Part shown: in pieces, positions 1 through 9,006 of the stretch | Numbering within the stretch: the first letter of the stretch is position 1 | How the letters are laid out: each line of letters begins with the position of its first letter | Program-made: the position numbers and the translations under genes | The notes under the pieces: model-generated | What the model was told of the DNA's origin: nothing | Seen by the model: the letters and a program-made list of their open reading frames with translations, nothing else | Database searches by the model: none | DNA from: CAWJNF01 sp963844235 | GTDB lineage: Bacteria; Actinomycetota; Thermoleophilia; Gaiellales; Gaiellaceae | Direction: 5' to 3' | NCBI GenBank assembly: GCA_963844235.1 | Contig: CAWJNF010000008.1 | Coordinates: 1,240,001-1,304,000 of the forward strand | Length of the DNA: 64,000 nucleotides

Positions 1-2
1 TC

Positions 3-2957
3 GTCGCCGGCAGCGGCGGGCCAGGTGTCGCCCTCGACCCCGAGCTTCGCCGGAAACTCGGCGACCGGGCGCTCGCCGAGCTCGGGCCCGTGCTCGAGCG
101 TCACGGCGCCACGGTCGAGCGGCTGCAGGACGGTCGCGTCATGGCCGTCTTCGGAGTGCCGGCCGCCCACGAAGACGATGCGCTGCGCGCGGTGCGGGCG
201 GCGGTCGAGCTCCGCGAGGCATTCGCCGGCCGCGCCGACATGATTAGCACGGGGTTCGATTCCGGGGAGGTGCTGACCGGCGACACGGTGTCGGGCGCGC
301 CACTGGTCACCGGCAACGCCGTCGAAACGGCCATGGCTCTGCAGGAGGCAAGCGGTCCGGGAGAGATACTCATGGGAGCAACACCCCACGTGCTCGTACG
401 CGAGGCGGTCACGAGTGAGCCGGTCGATCTCGGCGACGGTCGTCCGCAGGCGTGGCGACTGGGCGAGCTGGTGCCGGGCGCTCCGCCGTTCCTACGGCGC
501 TTCGATGCGCCACTGGTTGGCCGCGACGGCGAGCTCGCCCAGCTCCGCCAAGCGTTCGAGCGCGCCCTGCGGGAGCGGCGTGCCCAGCTCTTCACCGTCT
601 TCGGCGAGGCCGGAATCGGCAAGACCCGTCTCGCTGCGGAGCTCGCGGACGCGGTGGCGGCCGAGGCGCAGGTCCTCACCGGCCGCTGCCTCTCGTACGG
701 CGAGGGCATCACCTACTGGCCTGTGAGGGAGATCGTGGCCCAGGCAGCCGGTGGCCGGAACGTCCGGGAACTACTCGGCGACGACCCGGACACGGACGCG
801 ATCGCCGAACGGCTCGACAGCGCCGTCGGAACCGGTACGAGCGGGGCAGTAGGCGAGGAGGTCTTCTGGGCCGTTCGCAAGCTGGCCGAGGCGCTGGCCC
901 GTGAGCTGCCGCTCGTGCTCGTCTTCGAAGACGTCCACTGGGGCGAGCCGACTCTGCTCGACCTGATCGAGCACCTCGCCGACTGGATGCGAAGCGCTGC
1001 CGTGCTGATCGTCTGTCTCGCTCGACCCGAGCTGCTCGACGGACGCCCGGGCTGGGGCGGCGGGAAGCTCAACGCCACCTCCATCCTGCTCGAGCGGCTC
1101 TCCCAGGAAGAGTCGTCGGTGCTCATCGGTGCACTTACGGCGGGAACGGAGCTCTCGCCGCAGGCGAGCCGCCGCATTACCGAGGCCGCCGAGGGGAACC
1201 CGCTCTTCCTCGAGCAGATGCTCGCCATGCTTGCCGAAGGCAGCGATACCACCGGCGAGCTTGTCGTCCCGCCGGCCATCCAAGCGTTGCTTGCCGCACG
1301 GCTGGACCACCTGACGCCGCAGGAACGCCGCGTCATCGAGTGCGCCTCCGTCGAGGGCGAGCTGTTCCACGTGAGCGGGGTCGTCGCGCTGGCTTCGCCC
1401 CAGACACGCGAAGCGGTGGCATCGCACCTGACGGGCCTCGTTCGCAAGGAGCTCATCAGGCCCGAGCACCCGACCTTTCCCGGGCAGGAGGCATTCGGCT
1501 TCCGTCACGCCCTCATCCGTGACGCCGCCTACGCCAGCCTCCCCAAACAGGCGCGTTCCGACTTGCACGAACAGTTCGCCGCCTGGCTCGAGCGCACGCT
1601 CGGCGCCGGCGTTGTGGAGGGCGAGGAGTTCCTCGCCTACCACCTTGAGCAAGCTCACGGCTACCGAGCAGAGCTCGGGATGGTGGATCAGGAAACCGCC
1701 GCCCTTGCCGTCCGTGCCGGTGAGCTGTTCGCCTCCGCCGCAGGCCGGGCGTTCATGCGCGGAGACTGGCCGGCGACTGTGAATCTCTACGAGCGCGCGC
1801 TCGCGCTCTTGTCGTCGGATAGCCCGCTCGGGCGCCGGCTCATGCCGGACCTCGCGCTGGCGTTGCGTCAGATGGGCAGCGTGGAGCGTTCCAATCAGGT
1901 CGCCTCGCAGGCGCTGCTGGCCGCGGAGGCAGCGGCCGATCTGTCTGTACAAGCCCGTGCTGCGGTAACGCGGACCTACTGCCAGTTCTGGCTTCGTCCT
2001 GAGCTTGCGGATCCGGACGCGATTCGCCGGGAGGCCGAGCAGGCCTTGGCCATCTTTGACGAGCTCAATGACGACATCGGACGAACGCGTGCGATCTTCA
2101 ACATCGACATCGCCGAGTATGCATCCGGGAAGGCCGATGGATGTGCACGCTCCGCGGAGCGGGGAATCAAGCTCGCACGGCGCACAGGCAACCGACTGGA
2201 CCATTTCGAGTGCTGTGCCGGTTACAGCTGGTCGATCTGCGAGGGAACGACCCCAGCCGATGACGGAAGGCGACGAATCGAAGAGGTCCTTCTTGGCGCT
2301 GGCCGCGATCGCGCGCTCGAAGCTCTAGCGGCGACAGTCCTAGCGCTCCTGGACGGCATGCAGGGTCACCTGAGCGAAGCACGTGAGCTGATGGAGGACG
2401 GACGCCGAGCGTTTGCGGAAGTGGGTCTCCGGCACTGGGTCTGGCAGTCGGGCATCCTTGCCGGCCAACTCGCCATGCTCGCGAATGATTTCGAGCTTGC
2501 CGAGTGGGTACTCCGAGAAGCTTTCGACCTGCCAGGAGCCTCGGCAGATCGTTACAACAGCACGCAAGCCCAGGCGGAGCTCACCCGCGCGGTGCATTCC
2601 CAGGGACGATATGACGATGCGCTCTCTATTAGCGAGGCGATCGGTACGCTGACTTCAGGCGACGTCAGACTCCGTATCAGGTGCCGCGGAATACGAGCGC
2701 TCGCACTCAGTTCGGTTGGCCGCCAGCGCGAGGCCGAGCATCTCGCCTGCGAAGCCGTGGAGCTCGCCCGCCGAAGCGACTTCCTCAACTTCCACGGAGA
2801 CACGCTTGTCGATCTCGCCGAGATCCTCAGTCTTGCCGGCCGGCCCGAGGAGGCCTTGAGCCCGCTCCGTGAGGCCGTGGCCCTCTACGAGCGCAAGGGC
2901 AACGTCGTCTCAGCCGCCAAGGCGCGCGCGACGCTCGAGTCACTCGCGACCCACTGA
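3..2957 (+). CDS. Cyclase-homology / AAA ATPase / TPR signalling protein (5' end outside window)
   Basis: The frame is open from the first bases, so the N-terminus is missing; a GTG at 90 is unlikely to be the true start. The visible order is the second half of a class III nucleotide cyclase homology domain (to about 480), an AAA_16-type P-loop ATPase, and a long alpha-helical TPR-like region to the stop. The Walker A motif GEAGIGKT lies at about 603-626 and a Walker B-like LVLVFEDVHW at about 913-940. In active relatives the cyclase domain carries a metal-binding Asp in GDAVMAVFG and Asn and Arg in VNVAARL. Here these read DGRVMAVFG and VETAMAL, so the domain is probably not catalytic. Proteins of this layout are thought to be large signalling or transcription-associated ATPases; this one shows no LuxR helix-turn-helix at its C-terminus. 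Its function is unknown. It converges on the following aminotransferase. Confidence 0.85.
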   Translation, partial: VAGSGGPGVALDPELRRKLGDRALAELGPVLERHGATVERLQDGRVMAVFGVPAAHEDDALRAVRAAVELREAFAGRADMISTGFDSGEVLTGDTVSGAPLVTGNAVETAMALQEASGPGEILMGATPHVLVREAVTSEPVDLGDGRPQAWRLGELVPGAPPFLRRFDAPLVGRDGELAQLRQAFERALRERRAQLFTVFGEAGIGKTRLAAELADAVAAEAQVLTGRCLSYGEGITYWPVREIVAQAAGGRNVRELLGDDPDTDAIAERLDSAVGTGTSGAVGEEVFWAVRKLAEALARELPLVLVFEDVHWGEPTLLDLIEHLADWMRSAAVLIVCLARPELLDGRPGWGGGKLNATSILLERLSQEESSVLIGALTAGTELSPQASRRITEAAEGNPLFLEQMLAMLAEGSDTTGELVVPPAIQALLAARLDHLTPQERRVIECASVEGELFHVSGVVALASPQTREAVASHLTGLVRKELIRPEHPTFPGQEAFGFRHALIRDAAYASLPKQARSDLHEQFAAWLERTLGAGVVEGEEFLAYHLEQAHGYRAELGMVDQETAALAVRAGELFASAAGRAFMRGDWPATVNLYERALALLSSDSPLGRRLMPDLALALRQMGSVERSNQVASQALLAAEAAADLSVQARAAVTRTYCQFWLRPELADPDAIRREAEQALAIFDELNDDIGRTRAIFNIDIAEYASGKADGCARSAERGIKLARRTGNRLDHFECCAGYSWSICEGTTPADDGRRRIEEVLLGAGRDRALEALAATVLALLDGMQGHLSEARELMEDGRRAFAEVGLRHWVWQSGILAGQLAMLANDFELAEWVLREAFDLPGASADRYNSTQAQAELTRAVHSQGRYDDALSISEAIGTLTSGDVRLRIRCRGIRALALSSVGRQREAEHLACEAVELARRSDFLNFHGDTLVDLAEILSLAGRPEEALSPLREAVALYERKGNVVSAAKARATLESLATH

Positions 2958-3014
2958 CGTCATCACAGCGCCGACCGAGCCCGAACTGTACGCCCGTCTA
3001 CTGGGCCAGCGCGC

Positions 3015-4224
3015 CTACGCGCCCCGAGCAAGTCGCGCGGCGAGCTGCGCGATCCGTCCCGCCGCCTCGGCGAGGCGCCCGTCCTCCGCTCCGAGGCTCA
3101 CGCGCACGTGGCCCGCGCCGCTCGGGCCGAAGTCGTCGACAGGCGTGACGGCGACGTCCTCCTCCTCGAGCAGGCGCAGCGCGAAGTCGTCGCCCGAGAG
3201 GCCTGTCGGACGCACGTCGACGAGGACGAACATGCCGCCCTCGGGCGGGCGGGCAACGAGACCGGGGGCTCCGGCGAGCGCTTCGCAGAAGAGCCGTGCC
3301 CGCCGTTCGTAGGCCTCCCGCATCGCGACCGTCGCCTGCTCGTCGGCGAGCGCGGCCACACCCGCGTCCTGGACGAACGACGGCGAGCCGAAGAGCATCG
3401 ACTCGAGCAGGCGCTCGAGCCGCGCCGCGAGATCCACCGGCGCGACCGCCCAGCCGAACCGGAATCCCGTCATCGCGTGGGACTTCGACAGGCTGCCGAG
3501 CGAGACGGCGAACTCCTCTGCTCCGTCGAGCGCGAGCACGCTCGTGTGCTGCCGTGCCCAGGCGAGGGATGCGTAGGCCTCGTCGGCGACGAGCCAGAGC
3601 CCCTGCTCCCGGCACAGCGCGGCGAGTCCTTCGAGGGCTTCCGGCGTCGTCACCGCCCCCGATGGGTTGTGCGGCGAGTTGAGCAGGATCGCCCGCGTCC
3701 GCGGCGTGATCGCGCCGGCGACGTCCTCGACGCGCAGATGGAAGTCGATCCTCGGGTCGCAACGGCACGTAAACGGCCGCGGTCCCGGCCGCCGCGAGCA
3801 CGCCGGGGTAGGTCGCGTAGGCGGGCTCGCCGAGGATCACCTCGTCGCCCTCCTCGACGAGGCAGAGCATGGTCGCGAAGAGCGCCGCCTGCGAGCCGGG
3901 GAAGAACACGACCCGATCCGTCGCGACCTCGCGGCCCGCCTGACCGGAGGCGCGCTGCGCGATCGCATCGAGCGCCGAGGGCTCACCTCGGGCATACGTG
4001 TAGCGCGTGCGTCCCGCCCGCAGGGCGCCGACCGCCGCCTCGACGGCCGGCTCGGGCGGCGGGAAGTCCGGCTCCCCGAGACTGAGCACGATGACGTCGT
4101 GCCCTGCGGCGGCGCGCTCGCGGGCCAGCCGGTGGACGTGCCAGCTCCCGCCGGCCACCTCCTCGATGCGGCCGGCGAGCGAGGAGAAGCCGCGCGAGAG
4201 CGCGTCGGTCATCGCGTCCGCCAT
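3015..4224 (-). CDS. PLP-dependent aminotransferase class I/II, one frameshift
   Basis: Fold-type I aminotransferase of about 400 residues. The N-terminal part starts at ATG 4224 and contains LSLGEPDFPPPEPAV and FFPGSQAALFATMLCLVEEGDEV. The C-terminal part lies in another frame and contains NSPHNPSGAV (substrate and PLP contacts), the Schiff-base lysine motif SLSKSHAMTGFRFGW and VRVSLGAEDGRLAEA. The switch falls near 3765 and looks like a single-base indel, either a real mutation or a consensus error. It is the last gene of a tight minus-strand operon and begins 7 bases after the stop of the split-barrel gene. The family transfers an amino group between an amino acid and a 2-oxo acid; the substrate is unknown. 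A second aminotransferase lies at 12343-13512. Confidence 0.82.
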
Positions 4225-4231
4225 CCCCGGG

Positions 4232-4750
4232 CTATGTCATCCCATGCGCTTCCTCGTAGGACGTGCCGCCACCTTCGACCCAGTAGCGCCGCGCCCAGCC
4301 GACTCCCTGCCAGGTCTGCGTCCAGGTCGGCGTGATCTTGAACAGCCAGCGCGGCTGGTCGAGGGTCGGCTCGAGATAGGTCGGGCCGTTCGGGCCGAGG
4401 TAGCGGACGGACATGCGCGTGGCGACCTCGACCCACTGCCCGCCGACGTTCGGCTCCTCGACGAGCTCGGCGTTGCCCTGCCCGATCACCTTCTCGAGCG
4501 TGTCCGGCACGTCGATCGTGAACGACACGCGCGGATCGCGCTTCAGGTGCTCCCCCCACACCGAGCGTTGGCGCGGAACGACCCACAGCGCGCCGTCGCG
4601 CCACTCGTGCCAGCACGGCACAACGTACGGGTAGCCGTCGGCGTCGAGGCAAGCGAGTCGCATCACGACGCCACGCTCGAGGAACGCGTCACGTTCCTCC
4701 TCGCTCATACCGCCGACCTTGCCTCTCCACTCTTGCGATGTCTCGCTCAT
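4232..4750 (-). CDS. Pyridoxamine 5'-phosphate oxidase-like FMN/F420 split-barrel protein
   Basis: 172 residues, the usual length for small flavin- or deazaflavin-binding split-barrel proteins. MRLACLDADGYPYVVPCWHE followed by ALWVVPRQRSVWGEHLKRDPR matches the strand-turn-strand cofactor-binding pattern of the family. The start ATG (4748-4750) overlaps the stop of the alcohol dehydrogenase by ATGA, indicating translational coupling. A second member of about 190 residues with the same motif order lies at 13596-14171, so each aminotransferase in this region has a split-barrel partner nearby. Such proteins reduce or oxidise small substrates using FMN or F420, or act as chaperone-like binders; which applies here cannot be told from sequence. 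Confidence 0.8.
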   Translation of the reverse strand: MSETSQEWRGKVGGMSEEERDAFLERGVVMRLACLDADGYPYVVPCWHEWRDGALWVVPRQRSVWGEHLKRDPRVSFTIDVPDTLEKVIGQGNAELVEEPNVGGQWVEVATRMSVRYLGPNGPTYLEPTLDQPRWLFKITPTWTQTWQGVGWARRYWVEGGGTSYEEAHGMT

Positions 4751-5775
4751 CTCGGCACCTCCTGGTCGGGAACCACGACCGCGCGGCCCGCGATGCGGCC
4801 GTGACGCAGGTCGTCGAGCGCGTCGTTGACGGCCCGCAAAGGGTACGTCTGGATCGAGGAGCGAACACGGCCCGCCCTTGCGAGCGCCACGACCTCCTGG
4901 AGATCCCGCACGGTACCCGCGACGACAGTCGTGAGCGACGCTTCAGGGGCGAGGCGGAAGAAGTCGAACGGGAGCGTGCCTCCGGCAAGACCGAGCAGGG
5001 CCACGATCCCGCGGGGAGCGACGACGTCGGCTGCAAGAGCGAGCGAGTCGTCCGAGCCGACGAAGTCGAGGACCGCCTCCGCTCCACCCGCCAGCTCGCG
5101 GACGGCCGCGGCTGCGTCCGGGCCGGCGAGCACGGCGTGATCGGCACCGAGCTCCCGCGCGCGTGCGAGCGCCTTCTCGTCGACGTCGACCGCGACCAGG
5201 GTGGCCCCGCTGAGCGTCCGTGCGAGCTGAACGGCGATCCCGCCGAGCCCGCCGACGCCGATGACGACGGCGGTTCCGCCTCCGACGAGGTTCGGACTCA
5301 CGCGCTTCACGGCGGCGTAGGCCGTGATTCCCGCGCATCCGAGCGGGGTCGCCTCGATCGGGTCGAGCGCGCCGAGCGGGACGAGGAACCGCGCGTGCGG
5401 AACGAGCACGTACTCGGCGAAGCCCCCGTCCGCAGTCGCGCCGGCCTCCCTTCCGCCCGGGCAGAGCTGCTCGTGGCCGGCCGCGCACCAGGAACACGAG
5501 CCGCAGCCCCACCCCACCATGACGGCGACAGCGTCCCCCACAGCGAGCCCGGCGGCCTCGCCGCCGAGCGCCGCGACCCGGCCGGCGATCTCGTGGCCCA
5601 TCGTCACCGGAGGCGACACGAGCTCGTCGAAGGCGCCGTCGAGCACGTGGAGGTCGGAGCGGCAGACCCCGGCCGCGGCGACGCGGACGAGCACCTCGTC
5701 GCCGGCAGGCTCCGGCACCGGCACGTCCTCGAGGCGTAGCCGCGACTCGCCGGCGTGGATCCGCGCGGCCAGCAT
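4747..5775 (-). CDS. Zinc-dependent alcohol dehydrogenase (MDR superfamily)
   Basis: 342 residues, normal for the medium-chain dehydrogenase family. The catalytic zinc ligands are Cys38 in AAGVCRSDLH and His61-Glu62 in MGHEIAG. The structural zinc site is Cys91, Cys94, Cys97 and Cys105. The nucleotide-binding motif is VVIGVGGLGG. The start ATG at 5773-5775 shares one base with the stop of the upstream solute-binding-protein gene (TGATG), and its own stop overlaps the next start. The enzyme should oxidise an alcohol or reduce an aldehyde or ketone with NAD(P). The operon contains an alpha/beta hydrolase, so it may handle an alcohol released by hydrolysis; this is inference. Confidence 0.9.
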   Translation of the reverse strand: MLAARIHAGESRLRLEDVPVPEPAGDEVLVRVAAAGVCRSDLHVLDGAFDELVSPPVTMGHEIAGRVAALGGEAAGLAVGDAVAVMVGWGCGSCSWCAAGHEQLCPGGREAGATADGGFAEYVLVPHARFLVPLGALDPIEATPLGCAGITAYAAVKRVSPNLVGGGTAVVIGVGGLGGIAVQLARTLSGATLVAVDVDEKALARARELGADHAVLAGPDAAAAVRELAGGAEAVLDFVGSDDSLALAADVVAPRGIVALLGLAGGTLPFDFFRLAPEASLTTVVAGTVRDLQEVVALARAGRVRSSIQTYPLRAVNDALDDLRHGRIAGRAVVVPDQEVPR

Positions 5776-7202
5776 CAGACGAGGTGCGCCCGATCGTAGA
5801 GCGGGTACAGGTCGGCCGGATAGGGCTCGAAGCCCTTCAGGCGCTTCGTATGCACCCAGACGTCGTTCGGCGTCACGAGCGGCACGTACGGAAGCTCCGC
5901 GGCGGCCACAAGCTGGGCACCGCTTGCGGCAGCCTGGAGCTCGTCCGTCGTCCCCGCCCGCAGCCAGGCGTCGAACGCGTCGTCCAGGGCCGGCACCGAC
6001 GCGTGCTGCCAGTTCGGGAACCCCTTGCAGCCCGTCGAGGCAAAGCCGATGACGGCGTCCAGTGCGTCCTGCCAGAGCCACTTGTTGACGAAGGCCGGCG
6101 GCCCGGCCGCGCAGGCGTCGTAGAACGGGGCGAACGGCTTCGCGAACCGCAGCTCGAGATGGACGCCGACCTCCGCGAGCTGCCGCACGAGAAGCTCGCC
6201 CAACGGGCGGAGGAACCCGTCGTCCTGCACGACACACTCGCAGTGGATCGGCTCGCCGCCACGCGCGGCCGCAAGCAGTTCCGCGGCCCGGCGAGGATCG
6301 AACGAGCGCCCCTCGTCCACCCGCGGGTCGTAGTACTCGTCGCCGGGAGGAACGGGTCCCCAGGTTGCTGCGCCGCGGCCGTCGAATACCTCCCGCACGA
6401 TCGCCTCCCGGTCGACCGCGAGCGAGATCGCCTCCCGCACACGCAGGTCGTCGAAGCCAAGCTCCGCGCGACGCCAGTCCAGACCGAGGTAGACGCTCGA
6501 GGGCTGCGGGTGCTCGACGACAACGAAGCGCCCGTCTTCCCGGAGCCCGTCGACGTCCGCCATCGGAGGGCCGTGCACGACGTCGACCTCCCCCCGCTCG
6601 AGTGCCCGCAAGCGATCGAGCGGGTCGAGGATCGCGTGCCACTCGATGCCGTCGAGCGCCGGCGCCGGCCCGCCGTAGCCGTCGAAGCGCTCGGCGACAA
6701 CGCGGTCAGGCGCCCACGACGCGAGCCGGAACGGTCCTGTGCCGTCGGCGACGTCGAAGCCGAACCGCTCCGGCTCGGCCGCTCGTAGCGCCTCGTTGTA
6801 GATCGTCGTGTGCGTCCCCCACAGCAGCGACGGCAGGCGTGCGTAGGGGTAGTGGAGCTTGAAGACGAGCGTCCGCGCGTCCTCGGCCTCCACGCTGTCG
6901 ACCGGATCCCAGTACCAGAGCTGGCGTCCGGGGAACGCGTCGCGAAGATGCTCGAGTGGCCCAAGCACGGCCCCTGCGTCGCAAGCGGCCCCGGAGTGAA
7001 ACCGCGCGCCCTCCCGCAGCCGGATCCGCCAGTGGAGCCCGTCCTCTGAAACCTCCCACGACTCGGCCAGCCGTGGGCGTGGCGCCCAGTCGGGCCCCTT
7101 GACCATGAGCAGCTCGTAGACGGCGAGATGACACGGATCGATGTGCGGGCCGGTCGGATCGAGTCGCGAGAACTCGTAGTCGAACGCCTCCCGCAGGATC
7201 AG
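5775..7202 (-). CDS. Family 5 extracellular solute-binding-like protein without a visible signal peptide
   Basis: About 475 residues of SBP_bac_5 fold. Family features include LAESWEVSEDGLHWRIRLRE, GTGPFRLASW, VREAISLAVDREAIV and a C-terminal PYVPLVTPNDVWVH that parallels the SBP at 23418-25229. The start is uncertain: the conserved part begins right behind the stop of the upstream hydrolase with no ATG or GTG. A CTG at 7200-7202 is the most plausible start, and an internal ATG at about 7107 is the alternative. No Tat or Sec signal and no lipobox are visible, and no permease or ATPase genes adjoin it. It sits between a hydrolase and a dehydrogenase. It may supply another transporter, be mis-started, or act in the cytoplasm. 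Confidence 0.78.
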   Translation of the reverse strand: MILREAFDYEFSRLDPTGPHIDPCHLAVYELLMVKGPDWAPRPRLAESWEVSEDGLHWRIRLREGARFHSGAACDAGAVLGPLEHLRDAFPGRQLWYWDPVDSVEAEDARTLVFKLHYPYARLPSLLWGTHTTIYNEALRAAEPERFGFDVADGTGPFRLASWAPDRVVAERFDGYGGPAPALDGIEWHAILDPLDRLRALERGEVDVVHGPPMADVDGLREDGRFVVVEHPQPSSVYLGLDWRRAELGFDDLRVREAISLAVDREAIVREVFDGRGAATWGPVPPGDEYYDPRVDEGRSFDPRRAAELLAAARGGEPIHCECVVQDDGFLRPLGELLVRQLAEVGVHLELRFAKPFAPFYDACAAGPPAFVNKWLWQDALDAVIGFASTGCKGFPNWQHASVPALDDAFDAWLRAGTTDELQAAASGAQLVAAAELPYVPLVTPNDVWVHTKRLKGFEPYPADLYPLYDRAHLV

Positions 7203-7204
7203 GT

Positions 7205-8020
7205 CTACCCCTCCAGGAAGTCGACGATCGTCTGGATCGACTCGTCGGGGCGCTCGATCAGGTTCCCGTGTCCGCACCCGTCGAAGACGTGCAGCCGGGC
7301 TCCCGGGATCAGCTCGGCCATGCGCCGCATGCCGACGCCGTCGGGACCGCAGTCGAGCGGCGTCAGGCAGTCCTCCGCGCCGCACAGGAGGAGCGTCGGT
7401 GCCGAGATCTGCGAGAGCTCGGCAGTGACGTCCGTCTCGATCATGGCGTCGCATGCGTCGCGGAAGACCTCGACGCTCACGTTGCGGGCGACGACCTCGC
7501 GGATCGCCTGCACCCCCTCCGGGCCGAAGCTCTCGTCGAGGTACGACCTCGACAGCGCCTTCGTGCAGAGCTCGACCGCGAGCTCGTCGGAGTCGGTGCC
7601 GTACGCCCGCGCGAGAGCCTTCCAGATCTCGAACTGGCCGCGGGCCATCCAATCGCACTTCGCGATCGCGCCGCTGATGACGAGTCGGTCGACGCGCTCC
7701 GGGTAGCGCGCGGCGAACAGCGTCGCGATGAAGCCGCCCATCGAGCCACCGTGCACGTGGGTGCGCTCGACCCCGATCGCGTCGAGGAGGGCGGCGAGGT
7801 CGTCGGCCCACGTCGCCATCGTGTAGCGCTCCTCGGGCCGGTCGCTGCTGCCGTACCCCCGGTGGTCGTAGTCGATGACCGTGAAGTGCTCGGTCATCGC
7901 GTCGGTGATCGTCACGTAGCCCTCGTGGGCGCTCACGGCGCCTCCGATCTGCACGAGGTACGGGCCCGAGCCCCTGAGCTCGTACCACAGCTCGACCCCG
8001 TTCACGCTCGCCTTGCTCAT
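7205..8020 (-). CDS. Alpha/beta hydrolase
   Basis: 271 residues of the classic alpha/beta-hydrolase fold. The nucleophile elbow is GGSMGG, with the strand preceding it in VERTHVHGG. VIDYDHRGYGSS is the typical loop after beta-4. The catalytic His is probably in DGCGHGNLIERP and the acid in LLCGAEDCLTPLD. ATG 8018-8020 begins a five-gene minus-strand operon (hydrolase, SBP-like, alcohol dehydrogenase, split-barrel, aminotransferase) joined by overlaps or very short gaps. The divergent SDR begins 78 bases away, so the two share a promoter region. An ester or carbon-carbon hydrolase is likely; the substrate is unknown. Confidence 0.88.
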   Translation of the reverse strand: MSKASVNGVELWYELRGSGPYLVQIGGAVSAHEGYVTITDAMTEHFTVIDYDHRGYGSSDRPEERYTMATWADDLAALLDAIGVERTHVHGGSMGGFIATLFAARYPERVDRLVISGAIAKCDWMARGQFEIWKALARAYGTDSDELAVELCTKALSRSYLDESFGPEGVQAIREVVARNVSVEVFRDACDAMIETDVTAELSQISAPTLLLCGAEDCLTPLDCGPDGVGMRRMAELIPGARLHVFDGCGHGNLIERPDESIQTIVDFLEG

Positions 8021-8098
8021 GGTCAGGCAGCCTCCGTGGACGCGCCGGGACGACGGGGAGCCCGGACTGGCGGGATACTACTCCCCGTGACGCCGAGA

Positions 8099-8872
8099 AT
8101 GCCGAAGAAAAACGTTTTCTTGACCGGTGCGGGAAGCGGGTTCGGCCGAGCGACGGCCCTCGCCTTCGCCCGCGAGGGCGCTGCGACCGCGTGCGTCGTC
8201 GAGCGCCTGCCGGAGAGGCTCGAGTCGGTCTGCGCCGAGCTCGAGAGCCTCGGTGCGAGAGCCGTCCCGATTCTCGCCGACCTCGGGGACACGGGCTCGT
8301 GCGAACAGGCCGTGGCAACCGCCCTCGAGGAGGCCGGCCGGCTCGACGTCGTCGTCGTGAACCACGCCCTGATGTCGTGGGCCACGCCCTTCCTCGAGCT
8401 CGGCGACGATGCGTGGGCGAGCGAGCTCCAGATCAACCTCACGAGCTTCTTCGTCCTGGCACAGCGTGCGGCGCGCTCCATGGCGCAGACCGGGGGCGGC
8501 TCGATCCTGTTCACCGCCTCGGTGAACGCGCTCGGGGCGGGTCGCGACTTCGCGCCCTACTGCGTGACGAAGAGCGGGCTCGTCGCGCTCGCGCAGGTGA
8601 TGGCGGTCGAGCTAGCGCAGCACGGGATCCGCGTGAACTGCGTCAGCCCCGGGCCGGCCGACACCCAGCGCTCGGTCGACCTCGTCGGCGAGGAGAAGAT
8701 GGAGCAGTACCGGAGCGACTTCCCGGGCGTCCCGCTGAACCGCCTCGCCAGCGCGGACGACATCGCGGAGGCGTTCCTGTACCTCGCCTCCGACGCGGCG
8801 TCGTACGTCACCGGCCACAACCTGATCGTGGACGGAGGCCTGACGGCCCAGATCTACGACCTTCCGGAATGA
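8099..8872 (+). CDS. Short-chain dehydrogenase/reductase (SDR)
   Basis: 257 residues from ATG 8099; an in-frame GTG at 8087 would add four residues. The cofactor-binding motif is TGAGSGFG near residue 9 and the catalytic Tyr-Lys pair is in YCVTKSG. VSPGPADTQRSVDLVGEE is shared almost word for word with the SDR at 27166-27963 and the remnant at 9934-10266, so the three are paralogues. The C-terminal VTGHNLIVDGG is typical. Codons 3-8 are unusually A/T-rich for this genome because they contain a CG-centred inverted repeat resembling the LacI-type operators found elsewhere in the window. The stop overlaps a possible 29-codon frame by ATGA. Confidence 0.9.
   Translation: MPKKNVFLTGAGSGFGRATALAFAREGAATACVVERLPERLESVCAELESLGARAVPILADLGDTGSCEQAVATALEEAGRLDVVVVNHALMSWATPFLELGDDAWASELQINLTSFFVLAQRAARSMAQTGGGSILFTASVNALGAGRDFAPYCVTKSGLVALAQVMAVELAQHGIRVNCVSPGPADTQRSVDLVGEEKMEQYRSDFPGVPLNRLASADDIAEAFLYLASDAASYVTGHNLIVDGGLTAQIYDLPE
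8105..8121. promoter_or_regulatory. LacI-type operator-like inverted repeat inside the SDR start
   Basis: AAGAAAAACGTTTTCTT is a near-perfect palindrome centred on CG, covering codons 3-8 of the SDR. Its arms resemble the sites at 17131, 25299 and 27988. Binding here would block early elongation or initiation. The site is the most divergent of the four, so the assignment is less secure. Confidence 0.45.
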
Positions 8873-8958
8873 CGCCGCTTCCCCTCTACGTCGACCCGGA
8901 CGTCCTGCGCGAGGGCGTCGCCCGGCTCGCGACCGCGGTGGCCGGGGTCCGGTCGTGA
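8869..8958 (+). CDS. Possible 29-residue overlapping small ORF
   Basis: ATG 8869 overlaps the SDR stop as ATGA, and a frame of 29 codons ends at 8958. The product (MTPLPLYVDPDVLREGVARL as its first 20 residues) has a plausible helical character but no recognised family. It could be a translationally coupled microprotein or the leftover N-terminus of a lost gene; a chance frame is equally possible. Confidence 0.2.
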   Translation: MTPLPLYVDPDVLREGVARLATAVAGVRS

Positions 8959-9006
8959 TCCCCAGGCTTCCCGCTGTCCGTCGACCCGACTCGAGGTGAC
9001 CGCGTC

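Noticed and set aside
7208..8318. Extension of the solute-binding-protein frame far upstream through the hydrolase
   Set aside because: That stretch is antisense-free but out of frame with the strongly supported hydrolase, and its translation shows no family motif.
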